Source of the DNA: DATATV01 sp035551355
Lineage (GTDB): Bacteria; Actinomycetota; Actinomycetes; Mycobacteriales; Pseudonocardiaceae
DNA length: 64,000 nucleotides
Assembly: GCA_035551355.1 (NCBI GenBank)
Contig: DASZNF010000035.1
Location: 73,149-137,148 of the forward strand
Direction: 5' to 3'
The position numbers and the translations under genes were made by a program. Below, piece by piece: positions 8,509 through 17,105 of the stretch. The notes under the pieces are model-generated. The model had not been told where the DNA came from. It saw nothing but the letters and a program-made list of their open reading frames with translations, and did not search any database. The first letter of the stretch is position 1. Every line of letters begins with the position of its first letter.

Positions 8509-10080
8509 GTGTCATTTTCTTTGCGTGCCAACGATCTCGTGCGTGTGTTCGGCGACCGCCGGGTGCTGTCCGGGGTCTCGCTGATCGTCTCCCCCGGGCA
8601 GCGGGTCGGCCTGGTCGGCGAGAACGGCGTCGGCAAGTCCACTCTGCTGCGGCTGCTGGCCGGACTGGACGAACCGGACGGTGGTTCGGTGCTTCGCCCG
8701 CCGGACACCGGATTCCTGCACCAGGAACCGCCGTTCCCGGCCACCGCGACGGTGGCCGACGTGCTGGCCGACGCCCTGTCCGGCATCCGCGCCGCGCTGC
8801 GCCGCCACGACGAGCTGGCCGCCGCGCTGGAGGATCCGCGGGCGCTGGCCGAGTACGGCGAACTGCTGGAGTGGCTGACCCGGCACGAGGCCTGGGACGC
8901 CGGCCGCCGGGCCGAACTGGTGCTGGCCGGCCTCGGCCTGGCCGAGGTGGCCCACGATCGGCCGCTGGAGGAACTGTCCGGTGGGCAGCGCTCCCGGCTG
9001 GCCCTGGCCGCGCTGCTGATCCGCCGCCCGGCCGCGGTGCTACTGGACGAGCCGACCAACCACCTGGACGACGCGGCCATCGACTTCCTGGAACGGCACC
9101 TGGCCGCGCTGCCCGGGGTGGTGCTGCTGGCCAGCCACGACCGGGTGTTCCTGGACGCGGTGTGCACCGACATCGTCGACCTGGACCCGGCGGTGGACGG
9201 CCCGACCCGCTACGGCGGCGCCTACACCGACTACCTGGCGGCCAAGCGGGCCCAGGCCCGCCGGTGGGCCGCGCGCTACGCCGAGGAACAACAGGAACTG
9301 GTGCGACTGCGGCATTCCGTCGCGGTCACCTCGCGCGCGGTCAGCCACGACCGGCCGATGCGCGACCGGGACAAGATGCAGTACGGCTACCACGGCGAGC
9401 GGGTGCAGCAGCAGATCTCCCGCCGGGTCCGCAGTGCTCAGCAGCGGCTGGCCGAACTGACCAGGGACCAGGTGCGCAAACCCCCGCCGCCATTGCGATT
9501 CACCGGCCGGCTGACGTCCGATGTGGACGGTTGCGGCCCGGTGCTGGCGGTCCGGGAGATCATCGTGCCCGGCCGGTTGCGCCTGGACCGCCTGGATCTG
9601 GCCGCCACCGGCAAGCTGCTGATCACCGGCCGCAACGGCGCGGGCAAGTCCACCCTGCTGGACGTGCTGGCCGGAAACCTTGCCCCGCGACAGGGCTCGG
9701 TGTCCCGGATGGGCGGCGTGCGGATCGGCCTGCTGCCCCAGGACGTGCGCTTCGCCCGGCCCGAGCGCACCGCCCAGGAGGTCTACACCGATCAGGCGCG
9801 CAACGGGATCGCGTTGTCCGAACTGGGATTGCTGCCCGGCAGTGCGCTGCCCACCCCGGTCGGCGCGCTGTCGGTCGGCCAGCGCAGGCGGCTGGCGCTG
9901 GCCCTGCTGGTGGCCGCCGCGCCGCAGGTGCTGCTGCTGGACGAGCCGACCAACCACATTTCCCTTGCCCTGGCCGAGGAGCTGGAGGAGGCGTTGCACA
10001 GCGCGCCCGGCGCGATCGCGGTGGCCAGCCACGACCGCTGGCTGCGCCGCCGGTGGGCGGGCGAGGAACTGGCGTTGTAG
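8509..10080 (+). CDS. ABC-F family ATPase (possible ribosome-protection resistance protein)
   Basis: 523 residues with two nucleotide-binding domains and no membrane segment, the plan of ABC-F proteins. Domain 1: Walker A GENGVGKS at 37-44, signature LSGGQ, Walker B VLLDEPTNHLDD. Domain 2: GRNGAGKS, LSVGQ and LLLDEPTNH. The linker between the domains is charged and helical. ABC-F proteins act on the ribosome; the actinomycete group that includes TlrC, SrmB and OleB protects against macrolide-type drugs. This sequence looks closest to that group, but the drug, if any, cannot be told. GTG start; the ribosome-binding site is weak. Confidence 0.85.
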   Translation: MSFSLRANDLVRVFGDRRVLSGVSLIVSPGQRVGLVGENGVGKSTLLRLLAGLDEPDGGSVLRPPDTGFLHQEPPFPATATVADVLADALSGIRAALRRHDELAAALEDPRALAEYGELLEWLTRHEAWDAGRRAELVLAGLGLAEVAHDRPLEELSGGQRSRLALAALLIRRPAAVLLDEPTNHLDDAAIDFLERHLAALPGVVLLASHDRVFLDAVCTDIVDLDPAVDGPTRYGGAYTDYLAAKRAQARRWAARYAEEQQELVRLRHSVAVTSRAVSHDRPMRDRDKMQYGYHGERVQQQISRRVRSAQQRLAELTRDQVRKPPPPLRFTGRLTSDVDGCGPVLAVREIIVPGRLRLDRLDLAATGKLLITGRNGAGKSTLLDVLAGNLAPRQGSVSRMGGVRIGLLPQDVRFARPERTAQEVYTDQARNGIALSELGLLPGSALPTPVGALSVGQRRRLALALLVAAAPQVLLLDEPTNHISLALAEELEEALHSAPGAIAVASHDRWLRRRWAGEELAL

Positions 10081-10168
10081 GCAACGGAGTCGGCGTCGTG
10101 GGCGGGGAGTTGCCGTTGCCGGCCGCTCGCCGCTGGGCGATCCTCGGTGTTGCCTAGGCTGACCAGCT

Positions 10169-10840
10169 ATGCAGCCCCTCGCCCTGATCACCGGTGCGTC
10201 CCGCGGCATCGGCGCGGCCGTCGCGCACGCCCTGTCGCCCACGCACGAACTGCTGCTCGGCGGCCGGGACACCGGCGCGCTGGCCGAACTGGCCGCCGCC
10301 CTGTCCGATGCCCGCCCCTGGCCGGTCGAACTGTCCGACGCGACCACGCTGGCCGCGGCCACCGCGGGCATCCAGCGGCTGGACGTGCTGGTGCACAGCG
10401 CAGGCGTGGCCGACCTCGGGCCGCTGGCCGACACGCCGGTTTCGTTGTGGCGCAACACCTTCGAGGTGAACGTGGTCGCGGTGGCCGAGCTGACCCGGCT
10501 GCTGCTGCCCGCGCTGCGGGCCGCGCACGGCACCGTGGTGCTGGTCAACTCCGGCCAGGGCAAACGAGCCGCCGCCGGCTGGGGCGCGTACGCGGCGAGC
10601 AAGTTCGCGCTGACCGCCTACGCCGAGGTGCTGCGGGCCGAGGAGCCCGGGCTGCGGGTCAGCACGGTGTTCCCCGGCCGCACCGCGACCGGGATGCAGC
10701 GCCGGGTGCGCGCCACGGAGGGTGGCGAATACCAGCCGGAGCACTACCTGCGCCCGGAGTCGGTCGCCGACGCCGTTCGCTTCGCGGTGAGCGCGCCGGC
10801 CGACGCCCAGCTGCCGGAGATCGTGGTGCGACCGGCCTGA
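10169..10840 (+). CDS. Short-chain dehydrogenase/reductase
   Basis: 223 residues, a compact classical SDR. It has TGASRGIG for the dinucleotide at residues 8-15, HSAGVAD in place of NNAG, a serine in VNSGQGK and the catalytic YxxxK in YAASK. Substrate unknown. The short length and the C-terminus suit a cytosolic NADP-type reductase. The ATG lies 8 bases after a TAGGCT box and has no ribosome-binding site, so the message may be leaderless. It stands alone between the ABC-F and lipoprotein genes. Confidence 0.88.
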   Translation: MQPLALITGASRGIGAAVAHALSPTHELLLGGRDTGALAELAAALSDARPWPVELSDATTLAAATAGIQRLDVLVHSAGVADLGPLADTPVSLWRNTFEVNVVAVAELTRLLLPALRAAHGTVVLVNSGQGKRAAAGWGAYAASKFALTAYAEVLRAEEPGLRVSTVFPGRTATGMQRRVRATEGGEYQPEHYLRPESVADAVRFAVSAPADAQLPEIVVRPA

Positions 10841-10879
10841 ACTGCGGGTTCGCCGTGGGATGGGTGAGGCGGCCCGAGG

Positions 10880-10907
10880 TTGTGTGAAGTTGGCGTAGTT
10901 CACACAA
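10880..10907. promoter_or_regulatory. 9-bp inverted repeat upstream of the lipoprotein gene
   Basis: TTGTGTGAA and TTCACACAA are perfect arms separated by 10 bases. The site is AT-rich compared with its surroundings and lies 89 bases before the lipoprotein start and 40 bases after the SDR stop. Arm centres are about two helical turns apart, which fits a dimeric regulator better than a terminator, since no T-run follows. The regulator is unknown. Confidence 0.5.
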
Positions 10908-10995
10908 AGCCGGTGTCAGGGCAACGAGTGACCCCGCCCGGACATCCACTGTATGTCCCCACAGCGAACCCACAGTGACTGACCCGGAGGCACCG

Positions 10996-11718
10996 ATGAA
11001 CAGCAGCACCACTCGCCGGATCGCGGTCCGCACCCTGCTGGCCGCCTCCGGCGTGCTGGCCGCGGTCGGACTGGCCGGCTGCAACGGCAACTTCACCGCC
11101 AGCGGCACCGCGAACGACGGCAGCGCGACCGTGCAGGCCACCGGCAACGACGGCGCCACCACCGCGCCGGCCGCCAGTTCGGCCTCGTCCTCGACGGGGA
11201 CGGGGGGTGGCGGTTCCGGTTCGGGCGGCTCCGGTGGTTCCGGTGGTGCGGCCGGTTCCGGCGCTCCGGCGCGGACCGCGGAGTGCACGGCGGCGGACCT
11301 CAAACTGACCTTCGGCGGCGGCGACGCCGGGATGAACCAGCAGGAGACCGTGCTGCGCTTCACCAACGCCAGCAGCCGCAAGTGCGTCGTCGTCGGCTTC
11401 CCCGGGGTGTCCTACGTGGCCGGCGACAACGGCCAGCAGGTCGGCGCGGCCGCCAACCGGGACGGTTCGGCCGGCTCGCAGGTCACCCTGGCGCCCGGTG
11501 CGGTGGCATCCACGGTGATCCACTCGGTGGACGCCGGTGTCACCGACAACTGCCAGCCCACTGCGGTGCGCGGCTACCGGGTGTACGCCCCGGACGACAC
11601 GGCCTCGATGTTCATCGCGCTGCCCAGCGGGGCGACCGCCTGTGCCGGACCCGGTTCGGCGGGGCAGCTGGATGTGCACACCATCAAGGCGGGGACCGGG
11701 GACCCGGACAACCCGTGA
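10996..11718 (+). CDS. DUF4232 domain lipoprotein
   Basis: 240 residues. A basic start, a hydrophobic stretch and the lipobox LAGC mark a lipoprotein signal peptide, so the protein is likely anchored outside the membrane. A Gly/Ser/Thr-rich linker covers about residues 35-90. The remaining 150 residues match the DUF4232 fold (starting at the TAEC cysteine, with paired Cys later and a TVIHS-type strand), common in actinobacterial cell-surface proteins of unknown function. I chose the ATG at 10996 because GGAGG sits 6 bases upstream; an in-frame start 21 bases earlier lacks this. Confidence 0.85.
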   Translation: MNSSTTRRIAVRTLLAASGVLAAVGLAGCNGNFTASGTANDGSATVQATGNDGATTAPAASSASSSTGTGGGGSGSGGSGGSGGAAGSGAPARTAECTAADLKLTFGGGDAGMNQQETVLRFTNASSRKCVVVGFPGVSYVAGDNGQQVGAAANRDGSAGSQVTLAPGAVASTVIHSVDAGVTDNCQPTAVRGYRVYAPDDTASMFIALPSGATACAGPGSAGQLDVHTIKAGTGDPDNP

Positions 11719-11756
11719 TCGACCGGACGCCCGGCTGATGGCGTCCCTGACCCGAG

Positions 11757-11783
11757 GCCCCGTGCGCCCATGGCGCACGGGGC
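11757..11783. terminator. Hairpin terminator between convergent genes
   Basis: Two perfect 12-base arms (11757-11768 and 11772-11783) surround a 3-base loop and are followed by TTTCCCTTT on the plus strand. It lies between the ends of the lipoprotein and amidohydrolase genes, and may serve both. Confidence 0.8.
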
Positions 11784-11835
11784 TTTCCCTTTGTCGGTGC
11801 GCGGTGCGGTGCTGCGTCCCGCTCGCGGTTCGGCC

Positions 11836-13161
11836 TCAGAGAATCGGCCGGGCGCGCAGGGCCTGGCCCGCGGTGCGGACCGCGGCTTGCGCTTCGGCGC
11901 GGTCGACCCGGGTCGGCTCCCGGTCGGCCAGCACCCGCTCACCCGCGACCCACACTTCCCGCACGGCCCGCGATCCGGCCGCCCACACCAGGTTGGCCAG
12001 CAGTTCCGCGTCGGGCACGTCCAGGCCGCCGGAGAACGCGGGGTCGGTGGCGTCCATCAGCACCAGGTCGGCCCACCGGCCGGGTTCCAGGGCGCCGATG
12101 TCGGCCCGGCCCAGCGCGTCGGCGCCACCTCGGGTGGCCAGCAGTAGCGCGCCGGCCGCGGTCACCGCGGTGGAGTCCTGTGTGGACAGCCGGGCCAGCA
12201 TGGCGGCCAACTGGACTTCTTCCCACAGGTCGAGGTCGTCGTTGCTGGCCGGGCCGTCGGTGCCCAGCCCGACCGCGACCCCGGCCGCCCGTAGCTCGGT
12301 CAGCCGCGCCGTGCCGGACGCGAGTTTGGCGTTGGAGCCGGGGCAGTGCGCCACGCCGACGCCGTGCTCGGCGAACAGCCGAATGTCCTCATCGGACAGA
12401 TGGACGCCGTGCGCGGCCAGCACCCGGCCGCCGAGCACATCCAGTTCGGCCAGCATCTTCGGGACCGAGCCGTACCGCTCGCGCTGCGCCACGTCCTCCT
12501 GCGCGGACTCGGCCACGTGGATGTGCAGCAGCGCCTCGCGCGCGCGGGCGGAAGCGGCGATCGCGGTCAGCGCCTCGGTCGGCAGCATGTAGGCCGAATG
12601 CGCGCCGTAGGCCAGTTCGATCCGCTCGCCCGGACCGAATCGGAGACCGTCGGCGTCGATTCGCTTGTCGATCTCGTGCAGCGCCAGCCGCCAGTCCTGC
12701 CCGGGCAGGTCGATCAGCGGCGCGCCGAACACCACCCGCGAACCGGCGGCCAGCACGCCGGCGATCACCTCGTCGGCGTGGAAGTACATCTCGGCGCTCG
12801 TGGTCACCCCGGCCCGCAGCATCTCCACGCAGCCCAGCACCATCCCGGCCCGCACGTCGGCCGGGCGCAACCGCGCCTCGGCGGGCCAGATCACCTCGCG
12901 CAGCCAGCGCAGCAGCGGCAGGTCGCCGCCCCACCCGCGGAACAGGGTCATCGGGCTGTGCGCGTGCGTGTTCACCAAGCCGGGCAACAGAATGCCGGTC
13001 AGCTCGCGCACCTCGCCCGCCGCCTCGGGCGCATCGGCCGCCGGGCCGACGTAGCCGATGCGGCCGTCCGGGCCGATGTCCAGGACGCCCTCGCGCAGCA
13101 CCGAGCAGGCCGGGTCGCAGGGCAGGATCACCGGGGCCCGCAGGCGCAGCGCGGAAGTCAT
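11836..13161 (-). CDS. Amidohydrolase, MTA/SAH deaminase-like
   Basis: 441 residues of the TRZ/ATZ/MtaD branch of metal-dependent amidohydrolases. Metal-ligand motifs are visible in order: HAH at 66-68, HIHVAES, AAHGVHL and GTDGPASN. The small N-terminal beta-sandwich and the C-terminal LMDATDPAFSGG part are also in place. Close relatives deaminate 5'-methylthioadenosine, S-adenosylhomocysteine or related aminopurines. A SAM-dependent methyltransferase lies divergently next door, which would fit SAH handling but proves nothing. Cytosolic. Exact substrate unconfirmed. Confidence 0.83.
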   Translation of the reverse strand: MTSALRLRAPVILPCDPACSVLREGVLDIGPDGRIGYVGPAADAPEAAGEVRELTGILLPGLVNTHAHSPMTLFRGWGGDLPLLRWLREVIWPAEARLRPADVRAGMVLGCVEMLRAGVTTSAEMYFHADEVIAGVLAAGSRVVFGAPLIDLPGQDWRLALHEIDKRIDADGLRFGPGERIELAYGAHSAYMLPTEALTAIAASARAREALLHIHVAESAQEDVAQRERYGSVPKMLAELDVLGGRVLAAHGVHLSDEDIRLFAEHGVGVAHCPGSNAKLASGTARLTELRAAGVAVGLGTDGPASNDDLDLWEEVQLAAMLARLSTQDSTAVTAAGALLLATRGGADALGRADIGALEPGRWADLVLMDATDPAFSGGLDVPDAELLANLVWAAGSRAVREVWVAGERVLADREPTRVDRAEAQAAVRTAGQALRARPIL

Positions 13162-13254
13162 GCGGCGATCCTGCCAGCCGGGCCGAATCCGGCCACGCGG
13201 CGTGTCCGCTCCGCTAACATGAACAAACCCTCAGTACACAGCGAAGGACCTACG

Positions 13255-14118
13255 GTGACTGATTTCCCGCGGAACCAGTATCCGCCGCAGGGCGTCGACC
13301 TCGACCATCCCAGCGTGGCCCGGGTCTACGACTACTACCTCGGCGGCACCGCGAACTGGGAGATCGACCGGCGGTTCGGCGAGCGCGCGCTGCTGGCGTT
13401 CCCGTTCGTGCGCCCGGCGGCCAAGGCCAACCGGCAGTTCCTGCACCGCGCCGTGCGCCACCTGGCCAAGCTCGGCGTCCGCCAGTTCGTCGACGTCGGC
13501 TCCGGCATCCCCACCATGGGCCCGACCCACCAGGTCGCCGACGCCATCGACCCCACCTCCACCGTGGTCTACGTGGACAACGAGCCGATCGCCGTCGCCC
13601 ACTCCCGGGTGCTGCTGGACGAACACGGCGACCCGCGCCGGCACGCCGCGATCAACGCCGACCTGCGCGACCCGGCCGGCCTGTGGGAACGCATCGGCGA
13701 GACCGGGGTGATCGACTTCGACCAGCCGATCGCGCTGCTGCTGCTCGCGGTGCTGCACGTCCAGCAGCTCGACGAGGACGGGATCGACCGCGGCCCGAAG
13801 ATCGTGGCCCGCTACCGCGACCTGCTCAGCCCCGGCTCCTACCTGGTCATCTCGCACGGCACCGCGGACGGCGTGCCCGAATCCCGGGCTACCGACATGG
13901 CCACGTTCGCCCGCATGTACGAGCAGTCCTCCAGCCCGGTGGCGTGGCGGCCGCGCGCCGAGATCGACGCCCTGTTCGGCGACCTGGAACTGCTCGAACC
14001 CGGCACCACCTGGACCCCGCTGTGGCACCCGGAGGAATCCACCGCCGACGATCCGGTGCTGGATTTCGCCAGCCCCAGCGATTCGGTGGTGTGGGCGGGC
14101 GTGGCCCGCAAGAACTGA
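13255..14118 (+). CDS. SAM-dependent methyltransferase, DUF574 (Methyltransf_19) type
   Basis: 287 residues. The N-terminal HPSVARVYDYYLGG motif and the following FVDVGSGIPT glycine loop are diagnostic of the actinomycete-expanded DUF574 methyltransferases. The target is unknown. I chose GTG at 13255, with GAAGGA upstream and a TAACAT -10 box at 13215-13220. An in-frame ATG at 13219 would lie inside that -10 box. The last coding bases and the stop are duplicated directly downstream (see the repeat at 14089). Confidence 0.86.
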   Translation: MTDFPRNQYPPQGVDLDHPSVARVYDYYLGGTANWEIDRRFGERALLAFPFVRPAAKANRQFLHRAVRHLAKLGVRQFVDVGSGIPTMGPTHQVADAIDPTSTVVYVDNEPIAVAHSRVLLDEHGDPRRHAAINADLRDPAGLWERIGETGVIDFDQPIALLLLAVLHVQQLDEDGIDRGPKIVARYRDLLSPGSYLVISHGTADGVPESRATDMATFARMYEQSSSPVAWRPRAEIDALFGDLELLEPGTTWTPLWHPEESTADDPVLDFASPSDSVVWAGVARKN

Positions 14119-14198
14119 CCGCGGGCAGTGTGGGCGGGCGTGGCCGCAAGAACTGACCGCGGGCGCCGGTTTCCCGGGACAGCCGGTTTCGCGGGACA
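14089..14198. repeat. Two consecutive tandem duplications at the methyltransferase 3' end
   Basis: A 39-base unit (14089-14127), which includes the last codons and the stop, is repeated at 14128-14164 with one base deleted. It is followed at once by a 17-base unit (14165-14181) repeated at 14182-14198 with one mismatch. The second 39-mer is outside the gene because the first copy carries the stop codon. This looks like recent slippage duplication. Confidence 0.85.
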
Positions 14199-14206
14199 CT
14201 GGGCGC

Positions 14207-14509
14207 ATGGCCGATCCGGCACCGCTCGGACCGCCCCGGCGTGGGCGGCCCTATCGCGCTCCGGCGCGCTCGGCGCAGCTGGCGATCATGGTGTGGGCGG
14301 TCGTGCTGATCGTCACGGTGACCATGCTGGTGCACGGCAACCACAGCTGGACGTTCGTGTTCCCGTGGGCGGCCGCGGCGGGCTGCGGCCTGGCCACCGT
14401 GGCCAACCGGCGAGCCGGCGCCCTGCGCGCGGGCCTGACCTGGGCCGTGGTGCAGATCGTCACCGGGTCCGGCGCGGTGCTGCTGCTGATCATCCCGGCC
14501 AGGGCCTGA
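14207..14509 (+). CDS. Small membrane protein
   Basis: 100 residues, ATG start, with no clear ribosome-binding site. A basic, Pro-rich N-terminus is followed by three hydrophobic helices at about 24-42, 48-64 and 76-96. The pattern resembles small actinobacterial membrane proteins of unknown function. It begins 8 bases after the tandem duplications downstream of the methyltransferase, so it may share that transcript. Confidence 0.6.
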   Translation: MADPAPLGPPRRGRPYRAPARSAQLAIMVWAVVLIVTVTMLVHGNHSWTFVFPWAAAAGCGLATVANRRAGALRAGLTWAVVQIVTGSGAVLLLIIPARA

Positions 14510-14537
14510 TCGCCGGATACCGGTTGATCGCCCGAGA

Positions 14538-14924
14538 TCAGGAGCCGCTGTCGTCCGAAGGCGTGCAGTGGACCACGTCGATGACGTTGCTGCCGTCGGC
14601 CCAGCCCACCCGCAGCGCGCAGGACAACTGCCCGCCCACCGCGGGCGCGGCCGAGGACGCCGCGGCCAGTTGATCGCTGGTGGTGTTGACCACGGTGCCC
14701 GCGGCCAGCGTGCGGCCGGAGTTCAGCCGGATCGCGCCGACCGTGGTCAGCTGGGCCAGCCCGCCTGCCTCGTTGCTGTCCACCCGCACCGTCGCGGTGG
14801 TCACCTGGGGCGCTCCCGCGGCGCCGACCTGGTTGAACGCGAAGACCGCGATGCACCCGGCCGCTCCAAGAACCAGGAAGCACACACCCAGGATCAGCGC
14901 ACTGCCGATCCCCCGACGACTCAT
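14538..14924 (-). CDS. Membrane-anchored or secreted protein of unknown function
   Basis: 128 residues. One N-terminal transmembrane segment (about 8-30) anchors an otherwise polar domain with two Cys (about 105 and 120) that could pair outside the cell. I know no family for it. The ATG at 14924 was chosen because GGGAG lies 6 bases upstream; an ATG five codons earlier is possible. Convergent with the small membrane protein at 14207. The Thr/Val/Asn-rich body suggests a beta fold. Confidence 0.6.
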   Translation of the reverse strand: MSRRGIGSALILGVCFLVLGAAGCIAVFAFNQVGAAGAPQVTTATVRVDSNEAGGLAQLTTVGAIRLNSGRTLAAGTVVNTTSDQLAAASSAAPAVGGQLSCALRVGWADGSNVIDVVHCTPSDDSGS

Positions 14925-15131
14925 CGCCTGCTCCCGCACTCCTCAACTATGCGACCGGCCCGGCGGTCTCGCTGGGTGCGATGACCTGCTTTTCCCCGTT
15001 CGGGTGAGAGATCCGCTCCGGTAGGCCAACGGCCCAGTCCGATCACGCCCATCCGGTGGTCATCGCTGCCCCGAGCGCCACCTTCTGCACCACTGAGAAC
15101 GGTGGTACCACTGCGAACGGCCGGAGGAAGA

Positions 15132-16250
15132 TCAGGCGGGCCGGCCGGTGCGGGCCCGCTGGGCCCGCACCGGGTCGACCCGGAACGCCGGGCGGTGCGC
15201 GGCCGGCCGCTGCCGGGTGCGCAGCCAGGCCAGCCGGTGCGCGGCCTCGGTGTGGTGGTCGGTCACCGTCACCCCGGCCGTGTCGAACGAGTGCAGCACC
15301 GCCCGGTTGCACTCCACCACCGCGCGGTCCCGCCACAACGTGCGCTCGCTGGAGGTGTCCAGCCCCAGCGCCTGCGCCACCTCCCGGGCCACCCCGTAGG
15401 CGGCCTCGTCGGCCAGACCGCGGGCGCCGATCTCGTTGCCCACGTGCCAGGTGTTGAACGGCGCCGCCGGATAGTCGACCCCGCCGATGCTCAGCCGCAT
15501 GTTGCTGATCACCGGCGCGGCCGGCCAGCGCAGCCCGAGACCGGCGAACCACGGCAGATCCGGGTGGGACAGCGGCACCTCCCGGCACACCTCGGCCGGC
15601 AGCGGGAACAGTTTCGGGCCCTCGTGGGCGGTTTCCACCACCAGCGGCAGCCGGTCGAACCGGCCGCGCGGCGAGGGTTGTTTCCAGCCCATCCGGCGCA
15701 CCGTGTCGGTCAGCCCGACATACCGGCGATCGCCCAGCGTCCCGTCGGGGACCCGGTAGCCGGCGTAGCGGATCAGCTGGTCGTTCCAGATCACCGGGCC
15801 CGGCGCGTCGGGCGCGTCGGCGGCGAACACGCTGACCAGTGGGCGGATCGGGCCCGAACCGATGGCCTGGCGCAGGTGCGACACGCACTCGGCGGCCACC
15901 GCGGCGGCGTTGCGCAGCCCGCGCAGGTCGCGCACCTTCAACTGCCGCCACGGCACCCCGCTGGTGCACCAGCCCGAATCGCGCAGCGCCACCCGCGCCC
16001 CGTAGGCCAGTTCCTCACCGGTGTGCCGGTAGCTGCCGGTCTCGTCCAGTTCGGCCCGCACCTGGGCCAGCCGCGGGCCCAGCGGCCCGGCTTCCGGGTG
16101 CGCGTCGTGGAACATCCGCACGAAGTCCTCGGCGGCGCGCGGGTCGACCGCCGCGGGCAGCGGGGGCATCGGCCGGGTGGTGTCCGCCGCGTCCGGGTCC
16201 GGCAGCGGACGGGCCGGGGGGAGCACGATGTCGTCACGTACGGCGGTCAC
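15132..16250 (-). CDS. nos: Bacterial nitric oxide synthase oxygenase domain, divergent
   Basis: 372 residues, the length of an oxygenase-only bacterial NOS. Recognisable family segments in order: RDS-x2-C with W-x2-L-x-V-x-D, the GPIRPLVSVF strand, RFDRLPLVVE, PWFAGLGLRWPA-x-P-x-IS, and FN-x-W-x4-EIGARGLAD with the substrate-binding Glu (about 273). The presumed heme-ligand Cys (about 95) sits in WCTSG, whereas the usual motif is RCIGR. NOS oxidises arginine to NO with electrons from separate reductases. No nitrating P450 or dedicated reductase lies nearby. The GTG at 16250 follows TAAGTT by 8 bases, so it is probably leaderless; the open frame could extend 24 codons further. Confidence 0.82.
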   Translation of the reverse strand: MTAVRDDIVLPPARPLPDPDAADTTRPMPPLPAAVDPRAAEDFVRMFHDAHPEAGPLGPRLAQVRAELDETGSYRHTGEELAYGARVALRDSGWCTSGVPWRQLKVRDLRGLRNAAAVAAECVSHLRQAIGSGPIRPLVSVFAADAPDAPGPVIWNDQLIRYAGYRVPDGTLGDRRYVGLTDTVRRMGWKQPSPRGRFDRLPLVVETAHEGPKLFPLPAEVCREVPLSHPDLPWFAGLGLRWPAAPVISNMRLSIGGVDYPAAPFNTWHVGNEIGARGLADEAAYGVAREVAQALGLDTSSERTLWRDRAVVECNRAVLHSFDTAGVTVTDHHTEAAHRLAWLRTRQRPAAHRPAFRVDPVRAQRARTGRPA

Positions 16251-16403
16251 GGCCCGCGAACTTACCCGGTCACGCCGGTCACCCGGCACTGCCAGACGAG
16301 TCAAGAAATCAGCCCCCCACACATCGCCCGAACAGGTGAAACAACGACTCGCAGTCAGCTCAGCGCCGTCGTCCTCGCCACGATCGGGTGGTCCGGAGCA
16401 GGG

Positions 16404-17099
16404 TCACACGCGTTCGAAGATCAGGTCCGCGCTGGGCCTGCCCTCCTCGCGGGCCCGGCTCTCGAACTTGGTCACCGGCCGCCACTCCGGGCGCGGCGCG
16501 TACCCGTCGAACCGGTTGCGCAGCAACGGTTCCCCGGCGCACACGGTCAGCATCTGCGCGGCGTAGTCGGCCCAGTCGGTGGCCATGTGCAGGGTGCCGC
16601 CCACGGCCAGCCGGCTGGCCAGCAGCGCCACGAAGCCGGGCTGGATCAGCCGCCGCTTGTGGTGGCGCTTCTTCGGCCACGGATCGGGGAAGAACACCCG
16701 CACCCCGGCCAGCGACTCGCGCGGCACGTGCTCGCCAAGCAGATCCACCGCGTCCCCGCGCAGCAACCGCAAATTGGTCAGGCCAAGGGATTCCGCCCGC
16801 AGCATCAACTGCCCCAGCCCCGGCGGATACACCTCGACGGCCACATAGTTGACCTCCGGCGCGACCGCGGCCAGCCGTGCGGTGGTCTCGCCCATCCCGG
16901 ACCCGATCTCCAGCAGCACCGGCGCCGGCCGGCCGAACCAGCCGGGGAAATCCACCGGGCCGTCGGGCAGTTCGGTGACCTCCCGGCCCAGTTTCGCCCA
17001 GTGCGTGTCCCAGGCACGCTGCTGGCCCACGGTCATCCGGCCGCCGCGCTGGACGTAGCTGACCACCGTGCGCCGCGGCGGATTGTTTTGCTCGGACAA
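16404..17099 (-). CDS. trmB: tRNA (guanine-N7-)-methyltransferase TrmB
   Basis: 231 residues. The enzyme methylates G46 in the tRNA variable loop with SAM. Motifs visible: LEIGSGMGETTARLA for SAM binding, the VFFPDPWPKKRHHKRRL signature, and a C-terminal TKFE-R-E-G block. I chose a TTG start at 17099 because GAGGAGG lies 5 bases upstream; a GTG further upstream lies within a hairpin. That hairpin (17106-17147) would hide the ribosome-binding site. Proximity to PEPCK matches the mycobacterial Rv0208c-Rv0211 region. Confidence 0.93.
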   Translation of the reverse strand: MSEQNNPPRRTVVSYVQRGGRMTVGQQRAWDTHWAKLGREVTELPDGPVDFPGWFGRPAPVLLEIGSGMGETTARLAAVAPEVNYVAVEVYPPGLGQLMLRAESLGLTNLRLLRGDAVDLLGEHVPRESLAGVRVFFPDPWPKKRHHKRRLIQPGFVALLASRLAVGGTLHMATDWADYAAQMLTVCAGEPLLRNRFDGYAPRPEWRPVTKFESRAREEGRPSADLIFERV

Positions 17100-17105
17100 C
17101 GAGAC

